From Apostichopus japonicus (lineage: Eukaryota; Echinodermata; Holothuroidea; Aspidochirotida; Stichopodidae), in assembly GCF_037975245.1 (NCBI RefSeq), contig NC_092562.1, positions 25,419,054-25,483,053 on the forward strand: a DNA stretch of 64,000 bases. Direction: 5' to 3'. This document shows, in pieces, positions 39,422-53,200 of this stretch; within the stretch, counting starts at the first letter, position 1, and the number at the start of each line of letters is the position of its first letter. A program made the position numbers and the translations under genes. The notes beneath the pieces were generated by a model that saw only the letters and a program-made list of their open reading frames with translations, ran no database searches and was not told the DNA's origin.

Positions 39422-40200
39422 TCACCCAACTATTAGCAAGCCCACTAGAGTCACTACTAACAGTTCTTCTCTTATTGATAATATACTTAAAAACTTAAAT
39501 AATACCAATGCTGGTGCTAAGGTGAATCATGTTGGTGTTTTCACAACTGATATCAGTGATCATTTTCCTATTTTTTACACTCTATTTTGAAGTCAAGTAC
39601 TGTTCCTGGTTATGCTCCAATTTACTCTCGCAATTATTCTGAACATAATATCCGACATTTTGCCTCCTGTATATCTAGCACTGATTGGAGTGAAGTTTTT
39701 CTGGCAAAGGACACAAACAGTGCATTTAATACCTTCAATAATAGTTTTAGCCAGTCTTATTCAGACTGCTTCCCACTGTATAGAGTACGGCAAAGGCTAA
39801 AGAATAATCAACCTTGGATTACAAGTGGACTCCTTGTCTCAATTAAACGTAAGAATATACTGTACAAGACTTACTTAAAGTCACAAAATCAAGTTAACAA
39901 AGAGTCCTTCACCAAATATCGAAATATCCTCAATCACAGTATGCGCATAGCAAAGAGAAAACATTATACATGTATGCATATTCAACAGCTCTAAACATAA
40001 ACACTATTTTAAACAATGGTAAAAGTTTTTTAATTACCCTAACAACTTTACTTGACTTGACTTGACGACGACGATGATGTCTCTATAAGTGATCCTCATG
40101 AAATTGCAAATGCTACTATCTTACATAATCATACATTCCTAACCCATGTAATCATGCATATTAACATACCTTCGGTAATCATCCTTACCCAACTATAACC
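39422..40200 (+). mobile_element. LINE endonuclease-to-RT linker fragment
   Basis: The plus-strand reading gives SSLIDNILKNLNN and TTDISDHFPIFYTL, which are end motifs of an apurinic-type endonuclease. Next come IRHFASCISSTDWSEVF, PWITSGLLVSIKRKNILYK and SISDPHEIANAT, the usual linker before RT. Several frameshifts occur, and a TTGACTTGACTTGACGACGACG microsatellite insert lies at about 40049-40075. RT itself is absent. It belongs to the Jockey/CR1-like LINE group and lies downstream of the FReD gene on the other strand. Confidence 0.7.
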
Positions 40201-40998
40201 AAGCTGATCTGGCTATTGAGTTAATTTGATTCAGGACTAATATACGACATTGCCCTCTGTCAAAATGCTGGAGCGCCCCTTCGTCTGATGGAAAGTTGTT
40301 TACTAATCAATTCTCAATAAAAATCGAACATGAATATGTAAGCAGTAATTCAAATGGAATACAGAGAGCCAAGATAATAAATTCTGTGTAAAACCAATTT
40401 ATGCAATCTATTAACGCTTAGATAAACTATACTTACAGGAAAGAAAAAAATTCTCTGCATTTGATTCAGCAACACAACCTTTTAAGATGTAACTTTTTGT
40501 GAGAAATTCATGTTGAATTCCAACAGACTATCCCATCCAATATTCCATCCCATGCCATGATATGGGTAATAACTATTGTTAATGAGAAACGTATCTGAAC
40601 TTATACCTGTTTACACAATAGTATATAATATCATTGTCTCATAACTGATAACAATATAAGAATATGTGTGTCTGTACTTGTTTTCTTTTCTAAAAACAAA
40701 GAAATTGCAAGTCCTCAGATGAAAAGAATCAACAGGTCCTCAGAAAAATGTCATTGTTAAGGGGTATTGTCAAGGTTATGGTACGTGAAGAGTGGAAGAA
40801 ACACCTGGGTCCTCAGTCTGAATGTAAAACACACCTGGGTGTGTCTGTGTCTGTTTAGAGTAGTTTTGAGGAGCTGGGGGTTGAATTTGGGTTATCTGTG
40901 ACATTTCTGTTTGCTGATATGGATGATATATTTGCTGAATTCCAGTGTGTTTGTTAGTTTTGATCCTCTTATCAAGTACTTCGTGGAAATAACCATAT
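40201..40998. other. 3' flank of the FReD gene
   Basis: This is probably the 3' UTR and downstream region of the minus-strand FReD gene, since its stop codon is at 40999-41001. AATAAA-like sequence appears near 40370-40385 in both senses, but no polyadenylation site can be fixed. No other gene is seen. Confidence 0.4.
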
Positions 40999-41255
40999 CT
41001 AGACCGGTCTTATCTTCATTTCTGTGTATTTGATGTTAAATTGACTTCCAGGTAGATCATACCACTGTATGCTTGATCTATCACCATCTGCTGTCATGTA
41101 GTCACCATTGAGGTTAGAATTTGCACAGCTCTTGTACCACCAGGCACCATGGCGTTCAACAGCACAGTTAGTTCTGCCTGTATCATCATTGTCCCTGTCA
41201 AAGGTACTGAAGGCAGAGTTAAGATGATAACTCAAAGCAATACCATCAGAGGCAT
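40999..41255 (-). CDS. FReD gene, last exon
   Basis: 257 bases, entered after TTCACAG. It opens with two bases completing an Asp codon, then reads ASDGIALSYHLNSAFSTFDR. It carries the calcium-binding DRDNDD, the NCAV...WWYKSC Cys pair and the terminal IKYTEMKIRPV, then TAG at 41001-40999. The block is typical of the FReD P subdomain, which holds the acetyl-group or calcium pocket. Confidence 0.92.
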
Positions 41256-44200
41256 CTGTGAATTAAACAAGTAAAGATGTTACCTTAAACTAAAATCCAT
41301 CACAATTAAGGGACCTATCACAATATAGACACATTAAACAATTAGTAAATATGATTGGATATATTAAGTTGAATCTGGGCAGTTCCGTAAACTCGGACGT
41401 ACATTTCGGATAGTTTATTGGTTCATATCTCAATGAGTATTTATATGAGGTAACTTTTAATTTGGACATTGTGTGTCATCTGCCTTCCAATGTTATGCTG
41501 TGGGGTTTTTATTTTTTACCTCCTTATAAGCCGCACAAAATTGTTTAAAAAAACCACCCTGTGACGGACGTACGTAGAAAAAGTGAATTTTTTTTCAGAT
41601 CATAAATCTTATTGTAGATCTGTGTGATTTTTAATGTTAAACAATTAAAAGCTTACATGCATCACGTTAATAAGACCTTAAACTAGAATAAGCAGTAAAA
41701 TCAAATTTGAATTTGATCACCTTCATGGGATATTTTCGCAAAGTTCTTGTGTGACAGACGTACATTTTTTAATGATGGATTTACATCTGCAAATTGTACG
41801 TCCGTCACAACACAATTGAGTTCCAAAAAAGCAAAGTTTAATTTGTATATTGTAACGTAACTCCCTCTGTTTCACAACTATTATTCTTACAACCTTGCAG
41901 CATGTTCTGTAACTACGGATGACAATTTATCTCAATACTAGACAGTACATATATATAGTAGTCAACATAAACCTGACACCTACAGTACAGAGACTATAAA
42001 AAAAAACACATACTCTAGCCCTAAAATTTGGGGTAATATATAGTTGAAAGAAGCTCCCTTTTACAACAAAAAACATTTGAACCACGAACCAAAAATTTTG
42101 GTGAATCCCTGCCAACTAAATTAATCCCTGTTAAAAAAGGTTTACATAATGAACTTAATAACAACCAAGTCAATGCCACATTCATTCAACTTGGCACCAC
42201 TGAGTTGGCATCAACAATTCCAAAATATACCAAATAAGAAATTCATATAATTTGATTCATCCACATTTTTACCACTTAGCTGAGCGGTGCTACAAGATTT
42301 TGATCCATGCTGACCTTAATGACCTTTGATCTTTGACAGTATTAGTAGGTTGTGTACTCACCAAGGGCAACTTACATACAATGTGTGAGACGCATCCAAG
42401 TTAACACCATGTGAGCCTGGGTACAAAGTCTTCAGTACTTATCAATGTTGACCTCAATGACTTCTTACCTCTTTACAATCAATGAGGGTTACTCATTTTA
42501 AGCAAATCTACATTCCACTTCTAAGTCTGTAAGTGCAAAGTTTACACTACTAAGTTAACCAGGAGCTATTGACCTCAAATGAACTTTGACCTTATGTTTA
42601 ATCTCTGTGACAGCATACATCAAATATTACTACACAGCAGGACATCCATGCTGAATCTCTGTGACAGCCTACATCACAAATATCACTACACAGCAGGACA
42701 TATATGCTTAATCTCTGTGACAGTCTACATCACATATCACTACACAGCACGATATTGATGCTTAATCTCTGTGACAGTCTACATCACATATCACTAGATG
42801 TGCAGCAGGACATTAATGCTTAATCTCTGTGACAGTCTACATCACATATTACTACACATCAGGGCATTTATGCTTAATCTCTGTGACAGTCTACATCACA
42901 TGTCACTACACAGCAGGATATTGATGCTTAATCAATGTGATAGTCTACATCACATTATACTACACAGCAGGACATGTAGGCTTAATATCTTTGACAGTCT
43001 ACATCACAAATCACTACACAGCAGGACATTCATGCTTAATATCTGTGACAGTCTACATCACATATCACAACACAGCAGGACATGTAGGCTTAATATCTTT
43101 GACAGTCTGCATCACATATCACCGTACAGCAGAACATGTATGCTAAATCTCTGTGACAGTCTACATAACGTGTCACTACACAGCAGGATATTTTATGCTT
43201 AATCTCTGTGGCAGTCTACATCACATATCACCGTACAGCAGGACATGCATGCTCAATCTCTGTGACAGCCTACATAACGTGTCACTACAGAGCAGGATAT
43301 TTATGCTTAATCTCTGTGGCAGTCTACATCACATATCACTACACAGCAGGGTATTTATAAAATCTCTGTGACAGCCTACATCACATATCACCGTACAGCA
43401 GAACATTTATGCTTAATCTCTGTGACAGTCTACATCACATGTCACTACACAGCAGGACATGCATTTAAATCTGTGACAGTCTACATCACATATCACCGTA
43501 CAGCAGAACATGTATGCTAAATCTCTGTGACAGTCTACATCACATAGGCTATCACAACACAGCAGGACATTTATGCTTAATCTCTGTGACAGTCTACATC
43601 ACATATCACTACATAGCAGGAAATTCATCTTAATCTGTGACAGTCTACATTACATATCATCATATAGCAGAACATGTATGCTAAATCTCTGTGACAGTCT
43701 ACATCAAATATCACTGTTGTATTTGAGTCATGTTATATATCATCATGTTATATTATCATTGTTAGCAAGTTGTGCTTGTCTTTGTGTGATACCTTAGCAT
43801 GTCACTGTACGAACATGGTTTCTATGTCTTTTCATTGCTGCACTGACTGTCATTTTGCTCGGTTCATGAACTGCATGTGATGTATTAGCATTTTCACTGT
43901 CAGTAGGCCTAATTATGCTTGATTTATGTGATGTCTTAACATATCACAAATGTGGGCCCAAATGAAAATAAAATGGGCCCCTCAAATTCGGGCCCAAAGA
44001 ATGTGTCCTAAAATGCATTTGAGGTGAAAACAAAATTTGGGAATACCTGGCCCCAAAAAAGGGCTAGGAATTTTAGATCGCCCCAAAATTTAGGCCTTCA
44101 TGTACCAGCCAGCAATGAACTAACAATTCTGAACCAAATTTGGCTACAATCCAACTTAATGTTGTGGAGTTATTGCAATGTAAAGATTTTTAGGTTTGGC

Positions 44201-47200
44201 TCTATAACCTCATTAATATTCATAAGTTCAGCGTCAAACCCAATAGGGCACACCTTCTCATTACACACAAACACACACTCACACAAACTTGACTGCATAG
44301 GTTCCTTTGCTTCCAGCAAGGAACCGGAAAAATAAACGACATCCAAAGAAATAAAAAAACAGAACATAACATTTAATAGTACAGAAACCTATAGCTTGGA
44401 CAAACCTGCAGTTCCATTAAAAGTTCCCAGTCCAGACAGTGTGTAATTGTCACTTTCATCGTTGATCCGGAACAAGTCAAACTTTGCGTAGTATGGTGCT
44501 CCATCTTTGTTCACCATATCGATCCGCAGTTGATAGTCACCTTGATTGGTGAGGTCATACAACTTATCATTTCCCAACCAAAACTCATGGTCCAGCTCAC
44601 CAAAGCCTTCTTTATAGCTCTGCCAGTTACGATAGAAGTCAACGGAACCATCAACACGACGTTGGAATACCTGTATATAATGTAAGAACGAAAAGAATAA
44701 TTCCAAATTATTTTCAATAACATTTCAATGAGAAAGTGCATTTAACTTCTTTGTAGAACGAACCTAAGGAAGGATGACCTGTGAATGAGCAGTAACATAA
44801 TCTTCCAAATTAAATCCATTCTGAACTGTAATTCACCCTTCTGTTAAGTGGCATGTTAGAGCAAAGTGAATTTCACCATCTACTACCATAGTTGATTGTT
44901 CACAGACCATGAATGAAAACTGTTCTGCTGTCTGTGTGTGTAATAGATAATCAGACCAATGTTGGATACTGTTGCTAATGTCTGAACTCTGTCCCATTAC
45001 AAATAATGGAATCTTACTTTCAAACTTCCATACTATTCGCTTTGGAAAAGAAACACCTGCAATGATTTTGGGCCCAGCTCTGGTTTGAAATGATTACTTC
45101 AACAAACCAAAACTGGCCTCATTTGCGGAGAGAACGGGCCTAGTATTAAGACAGACAGATTGCTTTTGTAATAAACTCTAAATCTATATCAAGAGAGCAA
45201 ACCATCTACTCTGAATCTACTCTGACAATCCCCAATTTATAGACAATGGAATCAAACACTGTAATGATCTTAAGTGGTCTTATGGAGGTTCAAAGTTAGT
45301 AAAGAAAAGTAAGAGTAAAGAGATGACGTAAAGACCGATGGGAAGAATATCCATGACATGTATTGCAACAATCTCCATGGTTACACAATTACATTAGAAA
45401 TTACTGAAGTTTATTGTGTCAGAACTTGTTTCTCATTCTAACGGATGTTTATTTGTTTCTAGCAAATTTCACTGCCACTTCAAATGTAGGCCTATAGCTG
45501 TAGGAACAGAACTCCTGACCCTTGCGTCACAAACTAATTCCGTACCAATCGTCCAAAGTGATTCTGCTGACCAGTGTGAAAGCTTTATATTAAATGATTT
45601 TATAACTGTCAATGAGAATGAGTGTATTACTATTGTACAGAGCACACCCTCGGGTGCTTATAATTTGACAATATGCACAGAATTTTGAGGCAAACTTAAC
45701 CATATTTACGACATATAGGATATCATAGTCCATCCTCCTCCATCAGTCATATTATACATATACAATATATCGTCTATACTATAGGATGTCATACTAGACT
45801 TACCGTCCATGCTCCTCCGTCAGTCATATTATACATATACAATACATCGTCTATACTATAGGATGTCATACTAGACTTACCGTCCATGCTCCTCCGTCAG
45901 TCATATTATACATATACAATACATCGTCTTTACTATAGGATGTCATACCAGACTTACCGTCCATGCTCCTCCGTCAGTCATATTATACATATACAATATA
46001 TCGTCTTTACTATAGGATGTCATACTAGACTTACCGTCCATCCTCCTCCGTCAGTCATATTATATACCGTATATACAATATATCGTCTATACTATAGGAT
46101 GTCATACTAGACTTACCGTCCATGCTCCTCCGTCAGTCATATTATACATATACAATACATCGTCTATACTATAGGATGTCATACTAGACTTACCGTCCAT
46201 GCTCCCCCGTCAGTCATATTATACATATATAATACATCGTCTTTACTATAGGATGTCATACCAGACATACCGTCCATGCTCCTCCGTCAGTCATATTATA
46301 CATATATACAATATATCGTCTATACTATAGGATGTCATACTGGACTTACCGTCCATCCTCCTCCATCATTCATATTATACATATACAATATATGGTCTAT
46401 ACTATAGGATGTCATACTAGACTTACCGTCCATCCTCCTTCAGTCATATTATACATATACAGTACATCGTCTATACTATAGGATGTCATACTAGACTTAC
46501 CGTCCATCCTCTTCCATCAGTCATATTATACATATACAATACATTTTCGTCTATACTATAGGATGTCATACTAGACTTACCGTCCATCCTCCTTCAGTCA
46601 TATTATACATATACAATACATCGTCTATACTATAGGATGTCATACTAGACTTACCGTCCATCCTCCTTCAGTCATATTATACATATACAATACATCGTCT
46701 ATACTATAGGATGTCATACTAGACTTACCGTCCATCCTCCTCCATCAGTCATATTATATACCGTATATACAATATATCGTCTATACTATAGGATGTCATA
46801 CTAGACTGACCGTCCATCCTCCTTCAGTCATATTATACATATACAATACATCGTCTATACTATAGGATGTCATACTAGACTTACCGTCCATCCTCCTTCA
46901 GTCATATTATACATATACAATACATCGTCTATACTATAGGATGTCATACTAGACTTACCGTCCATCCTCCTCCATCAGTCATATTATATACCGTATATAC
47001 AATATATCGTCTATACTATAGGATGTCATACTAGACTGACCGTCCATCCTCCTCCGTCAGTCATATTACACATACAATATATCGTCTATACTATAGGATG
47101 TCATACTAGACTTACCGTCCATCCTCCTCCGTCAGTCATATTATACATTTACAATATATGTTCTATACTATAGGATGTCATACTAGACTTACCGTCCATC

Positions 47201-50200
47201 CTCCTTCAGTCATATTATACATATACAATATATCGTCTATACTATAGGATGTCATACTAGACTGACCGTCCATCCTCCTCCGTCAGTCATATTATACATT
47301 TACAATATATGTTCTATACTATAGGATGTCATACTAGACTTACCGTCCATCCTCCTCCGTCAGCCATATTATACATATACAATATATCATCTATACTATA
47401 GGATGTCATACTAGACTGACCGTCCATCCTCCTCCGTCAGTCATATTATACATATACAATACATCGTCTATACTATAGGATGTCCTTGACTTACCGTCCA
47501 TCCTCCTCCGTCAGTCATGTTACAGAAGACATCAAATAAATCCCCATTCCAGTTAGTTGGTTTGATTGTGTAGATGCCATCGGTTGTATAACCAGCATTG
47601 AAGACATCCAAGCAGTCCTTTATCTAATTATACCATAACAAGTTAATAGCAAGCAAGCAATCCATGAAGTGACATATCTTATCTTATTATGGATAATATA
47701 TGACCTTTGACATCAGTACACGATCATTCAGCTTTTTCTTCATACTTTTATTGGTGTATTAAAATAGGTAACAAAAATCCTACAGAACAATATGTTGAAC
47801 AAGGAAGAAACATTAACGTCACATGGAAAGGAGGTTCCTTATCCTATACGCACTCCAATGGACAGACATTTTGTTTGGTGGTTATTCATACAATATAGCT
47901 GGAAGCATTGATGCCTTGATACTTTGTGTCGAATTCATTGCAAATCTCTGAAGATTCTAAGCTATTACAAACAGAATGTTCTAATTGGCTCTACTGATAG
48001 TGTTGATGTTTCGAAGATTCATGGAATTTACTTTAAATGCCAATCACAACATCTAACCTTCTCTCCTACAAAGAGTGACATCGTAACCGAATAGTTTCAA
48101 GGGTATCTTTACTATTGGATGACAAAGGGGAAAAAATATACCAATTTCAATTTTTTTTTCTATTCATTTACAGTATTCCAAGTTTATTTCTTTGCTGTTT
48201 CTGTGAGATCTCTCGTCTACACTGGAAGTGATAATTAACAGCCAACATACAGTATTGTACAGCCAGGCAACATCATAATTGCTCATATCATCATCAAAAT
48301 TTGAATCTTAAATCTTACTCCTCAAACACAATATTCTCTTACTTCAAAATTGTATGTAATTAAGTGTGTAATTCTCACCACGATAGAAGGATCATCACCA
48401 GTAGTGGTTTCCATTGGGGTGGTCTGCACTGATTCGCTGGCTATCGTTAAAACAAGAAAACCCAAAAAATATCTCGTTTTGCTGACTCTTTACATCAGGT
48501 ACGATAATTTAGTGATATACAATCATGCTGTACTATCTAAGTGTGCTCAAATTCGAAGTGCTTCAGACAGATCCTTTTAGAGATCAGTTCTGATAAATAC
48601 ATCAACTCATGGCTTGTCTACCGTGCCAGCGTATTGACAAATTCTACCAACAATTCCAAGTATGATGGTATAATACGGTAAACTAGGGATGGTTAGGGCA
48701 TTAATTGTTCTCTGATAGGATAGCTAATTGATTAAGCTCTCGCTGATTTTTCTATTCTTCAGCTTTAGATTTTCATGGATGGTTTGACCGTTCTCAGAAA
48801 TAGAGAGACTTTATACTTGCAAAGTTCGGGAGAATCTAACTGCTCGAAAAAAGGAAAAAGTTCCCTTACTTACGGCATGTGTTGAAGTAATTACCGTATA
48901 ATTCCCCTGAACGGGTGCAATAACCCACGAAAGTGTCTGAATTAGATACAAAACTGATGTTTACTCGATCACATGGCAAAATTGGCGGTTTCCGTTAAGG
49001 CTTTGTAGATTATAATTGGGATTGAAAAAGTGGTTACAGTTTGACTAAAGAGGACAGCAACTACAGTGTCTATAACTGCAACTACATATGTATAAAACAG
49101 TACGCGATTTAAAGACCAACTATGGAGACAAATTTTTTGGGGGGATTTTCCATTAATTTGGGAGTTTACATACCCATAATCAACATGTGTAAAAAATAAT
49201 CTTCGAAAACCTTCTATAACCCATCAAAAAACGACCACGAAAATGGACATTTGGGTAGTCATGTGACATGAACCTCTGGAATGTCTGAAAACAGAGATTG
49301 ACCCAAAGGAGCCTCTGGTCACCGTGTGACGTCATAATGTGTATACCGCGAAAATCAAACGCTAAACTAGGCACTGTTTATACACAGATAGCGAAAAATT
49401 GTACTGTATTTGACTTCAACTTTCGAGCGTTTGAAAAGCTGTTAGCTTAAAACAAGAACATATGAAAGTAAACAACTAGTTTTAAGCAGAAAATTAAGTA
49501 AAATGGGTTATTTTATTAACATAAATTTCCACTCATATGGAGGCTGTCACGCCTGAATTGTATTTTAGCATTCCTTGTGGGTGGAAATTTCCACCGGGTA
49601 GCCTAGGCCTTTGCTAATTGAGGTGAACAATGGGGAAACGGGTTCTTCTCGGGTAATGTATGTAGATCCGAGCAAGTGCATAATGGGAAACGGGTCCATC
49701 GGAATTCGTAGATTGTGCTTTGGCGGGTAAGGGCAGGGGTCAACTTAAGGTCGCTATATAAGGATTGGGGTGTGGTTGGATGAGGCATTCTGTGTGAGTC
49801 TCACCACCGTCCGGTCTTCGCCGTCTTATTCCTCGGCTTCTGTGTGTTAGCCGTTATCCAGGCTTCTTTGTATGAGCCTAGGCTTCTTTGTATGAGCCTA
49901 AAGACTGGGAACGTTGATATTTTGTGGCGTTGCGTTTTAGCCTAAGCCATATCAGCGTATCCTGAGGATTACTGTGTGTATCCGTTCTTGTCTTATTCGA
50001 CGAAATCATTTTGGACACATTTCTGTGTATATGTACACCGCAAAGGGCCGTTTTACTGTGTGTTACGTCCCTGGCCGTTTGACCAAGTTAATCCGGGATT
50101 TACTAATAGGACGATCCCGTAAGTTGATTTTTTTGTCCGTATTACGCATTTAATTGGTATCTGTATTGTTGATCGCACAGTAGGGTTTGTGGAGAAATTA

Positions 50201-53200
50201 ATGTATTGTATTTTAAAGAGTCCTCGATCTATGGCTCGCAATTCAGTCAGTTTTTTAAAATGTTTGTCCATGCTTAGGCATACGAATTTGTAATTGTTTA
50301 GGGTCAAATGCGTTTAAAGCATTTAAGGTATTTTTAGGTCGTATAAGTGTGTACGAATTATAAGTTCGCCTTAGTGCCTTTGGTTGGGTTGATTGATTTT
50401 GTATATTATCATATGTAGTGGAACGGGTAGCTATCGCCAATTTGAGTGCGTTCTAACCATGTTCTGTTTCCAAACATCGGGCTGCCGCCATTTTGTTATT
50501 GTGATATATAGTATCGAGTAGCTATGTGTTTCATGGAAAGGGTTGACCCGGAGGTTCTTGGTATTATTTGGTAAATAGTGACACCATATTGGTTGTGTGG
50601 CTTGCTGACTTTACGTCAGATAGGGGCTATTGACGTCATAGTTTGACAATATTCGTTGGTATAGATATAAGTATAGCCATGTGTTTGCCATTTGGCGCAT
50701 GCCTGAGAGTAGTTTTGTTGTGTTTTTGTCATATAGGGTTGCAGTGTTGGGGCCCGACGGCTACGCTGGTGTGAGGGGCTCGCCGTACCGTCTGGAGCTT
50801 CCTGCAGGGTACCAGCCGGAAGAAATCTAAGCGATAGGGAAGAAGTCTAAGCGATAGGGAAGAAGTCTAAGCGATAGGGAAGAAGTCTAAGCGATAGGGA
50901 AGAATTAAGCGATAGGGCAGATCCTTAGTAGAGTTATTTGGAAGGGTTGGTTGGGTTAGCGAATGCTAACCGACGTGTGTATTTTTTGTGTTGGGTATAT
51001 ATATGTTTCTTTTGTCAAGACCAAAAAGTCATTGGTCGAGTTGTAAATAAATTATGTTTCATTTTGCAAAATTCCTGGTGGTCTGTCATTTATTTATGTC
51101 ATTCGTCTCGGGTGTCGAACGCTAAGCAGATTGAGACGTGTCCAGGTGGGGGATTACTCCTTTACTTGTGACAGAGGCATCGTTTACATAGCGGACCGTC
51201 AATAGGTACGTACGGTACAATATACTGTAGAACATGCAAGCAGCTTGCCGATTCCGTACTACAATTTGATCGCAAGATACCGCAGACTGAACAGAAGAAT
51301 ATACCTAAAAGATGCCTCATGCGTGATATGTGACGGGAAAATAGTTTACGTTACTGTCACCGAATTACCCCCCAAAACACTAAACATAATCTAACAACTA
51401 CGAGAAGACAATGGCCCGAATCGACCAGGGTAGCATATACATGACTAAGCTTCAGCTGAACATAGTGCTCACTCGTTTTAATATCCAAAAGTACAAACAC
51501 AGAAAAAGTATCCTGTCAATAAACCAAATTTAGCAGTGAATATCCAAATCCACGCTTCTCGTTCAATCCTGGGCGAAATACTACCGTGACTTTGTGTAGT
51601 TCCATAGAGTTAGGTCTAGTTGAAACAGGCCTTGACCAGTACCATCCCACAATCACAAGACAGTCACTAACGAAATAAAACGTCCGATCGCTATATAGTA
51701 CCGTTTTATTCCACTCCTTGGACCATGCAGATGCCGGAACAAACGTAACGGACAATATAACACATGTATCACGAACTCACGATACTGGAATACGACAAAT
51801 GACATGGATAAATGCGATGAAATCCTAACATGACTATTAACATACCCGGTGGGAGTTGTAACTCACTACATGTACTAACAATGCTACCTATAGGCACGGT
51901 CTATATACACGGTCTACATTGCGTGATATAATGTTACATGTAAGAACGGCCAGGGCGTGTTTACGAGGAGACTTGAAAGGGTCAATTTCACATTAGCTAT
52001 GTCCGCCACAGCTGTCGAAAGTATATGTTTCTCAGAATGAGACATTTGCAGCATACACTGAGGCAGGGTCATGCATGTGGACTCATGGGCATGAGATACT
52101 CCGGGTGCTGACAAATCTTTCCTCGTTGATCTCACAAAATTGATCCAAAGTCTACGGCGTTTTACGTCAGTTCTTCTACTCGGAAAGCTAAAAAAGCTGA
52201 TGCTTTTGTTGGCTGAGGTATAACTACAAGCTCCAACAACACAGAATTCTGGCATTTCGGGGAAAAAGGAGTATATACTATCGTTGATGTTTTGGGCAGC
52301 TCAAGTATACAACTTTACACACTAAAAGTATTGTTGTGAGTGCGTTATACCAACAGTGACGTCACATGGTCACCTGATGTCTTAGGAATGTTTCAGGAAT
52401 GTCTGAAAAAGGTTTCCTACAAAGCTGACTTTTCTTCCCATTTTTCACGTAGTTAACGTCCGAAATTGGTACAGTTAATTACAGCAATGTAATTGGAGTG
52501 AGTTAGGGATTATATACATGCAAAATGGTGGGATTTTATGTTCATTGAAAAGTCTCCATAGTTGGTCTTTAAGGGAACACAGGGAGTCACCGCACACAAA
52601 CAAAACAAGAGGGCAATTTACTGTCTTTGCGTGAAGTCAGGATGGTATGGTGATTACAGTGAACCAATGCATATATCTCTGTATCTATAATATTATAGGT
52701 CTAACAATACAGGCTAACCATATAGTTTTCACAGATCTCTACTCTATCAAATTATGGTAAATTTACCCATTTTAAAGTTATGTCTGTTTCAGTCCCAATG
52801 ACTGAACATGTACACAGACTTAACGTTTCTCTGGCTGGCAGTGGGTTTTTTGTGTCAGTTCACGACTCAAGCTGCACAGTTTTAATAATTATTGTAACTA
52901 ATCACCCAGACGAAAATAATTCCTGGCTTTTAAGCAAGAGTCAAGAAAACCCTGGGTTTCCCTGGATATCCAAGCTTTTTGAAAGTCCAGCCTTTTCCTG
53001 GCTTCATCTAGGCTCACAAGTCCACACTAGGCAGGAAAAGTGAGGGCAATGCTATCCTGGTTAGGCAGGAAAAGCCAGGATTTTGAAAGTCCAGCCTTTT
53101 CCTGGCTTCATCCAGGCTCACAAGTCCACACTAGGCAGGAAAAGCGAGGGCAATGCTGTCCTGGCTGGGCAGGAAAAGCCAGGAATTTGAAAGTCCAGCC

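Larger units (their letters stand above)
49546..51173. mobile_element. Solo LTR (Gypsy-like), 1628 bp, with 5-bp target duplication GAGGC
   Basis: It begins TGTCACG and ends GTGACA, and is flanked by GAGGC at 49541-49545 and 51174-51178. TG...CA ends with a short inverted repeat plus a 5-bp target duplication are diagnostic of an LTR. There is no internal domain, so it is a solo LTR left by recombination. A TATA box (CTATATAAGG, 49754-49763) and an AATAAA (51046-51051) place transcription on the plus strand. Internal 20-bp repeats occur at 50821-50916. Assignment to Gypsy rests on the end sequence and TSD length only. Confidence 0.87.
49113..52568. mobile_element. Kolobok-like DNA transposon copy B, containing a solo LTR
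   Basis: Perfect 17-bp TIRs, AGACCAACTATGGAGAC at 49113 and its reverse complement ending 52568, are flanked by TTAA on both sides (49109-49112 and 52569-52572). Without the nested LTR and its target duplication the element is about 1.82 kb. It carries one THAP-like frame on the minus strand and no DDE domain, so it is non-autonomous. It is collinear with copy A (6020-7723), which shares the right TIR and TTAA. It lies in a FReD intron. Confidence 0.88.

Noticed and set aside
42798-43202. 134-codon repeat protein with 18-residue units
   Set aside because: It follows automatically from a 54-bp minisatellite with few stops in one frame; no start context, domain or splice support.
42595-47500. 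Regularly spaced repeats resembling a CRISPR array
   Set aside because: Units are contiguous tandem repeats without unique spacers, in a eukaryotic intron; they are minisatellites.
49546-51173. A second TIR DNA transposon
   Set aside because: Only six terminal bases are inverted (TGTCAC/GTGACA). With TG...CA ends, a 5-bp TSD, a TATA box and AATAAA, an LTR fits better.
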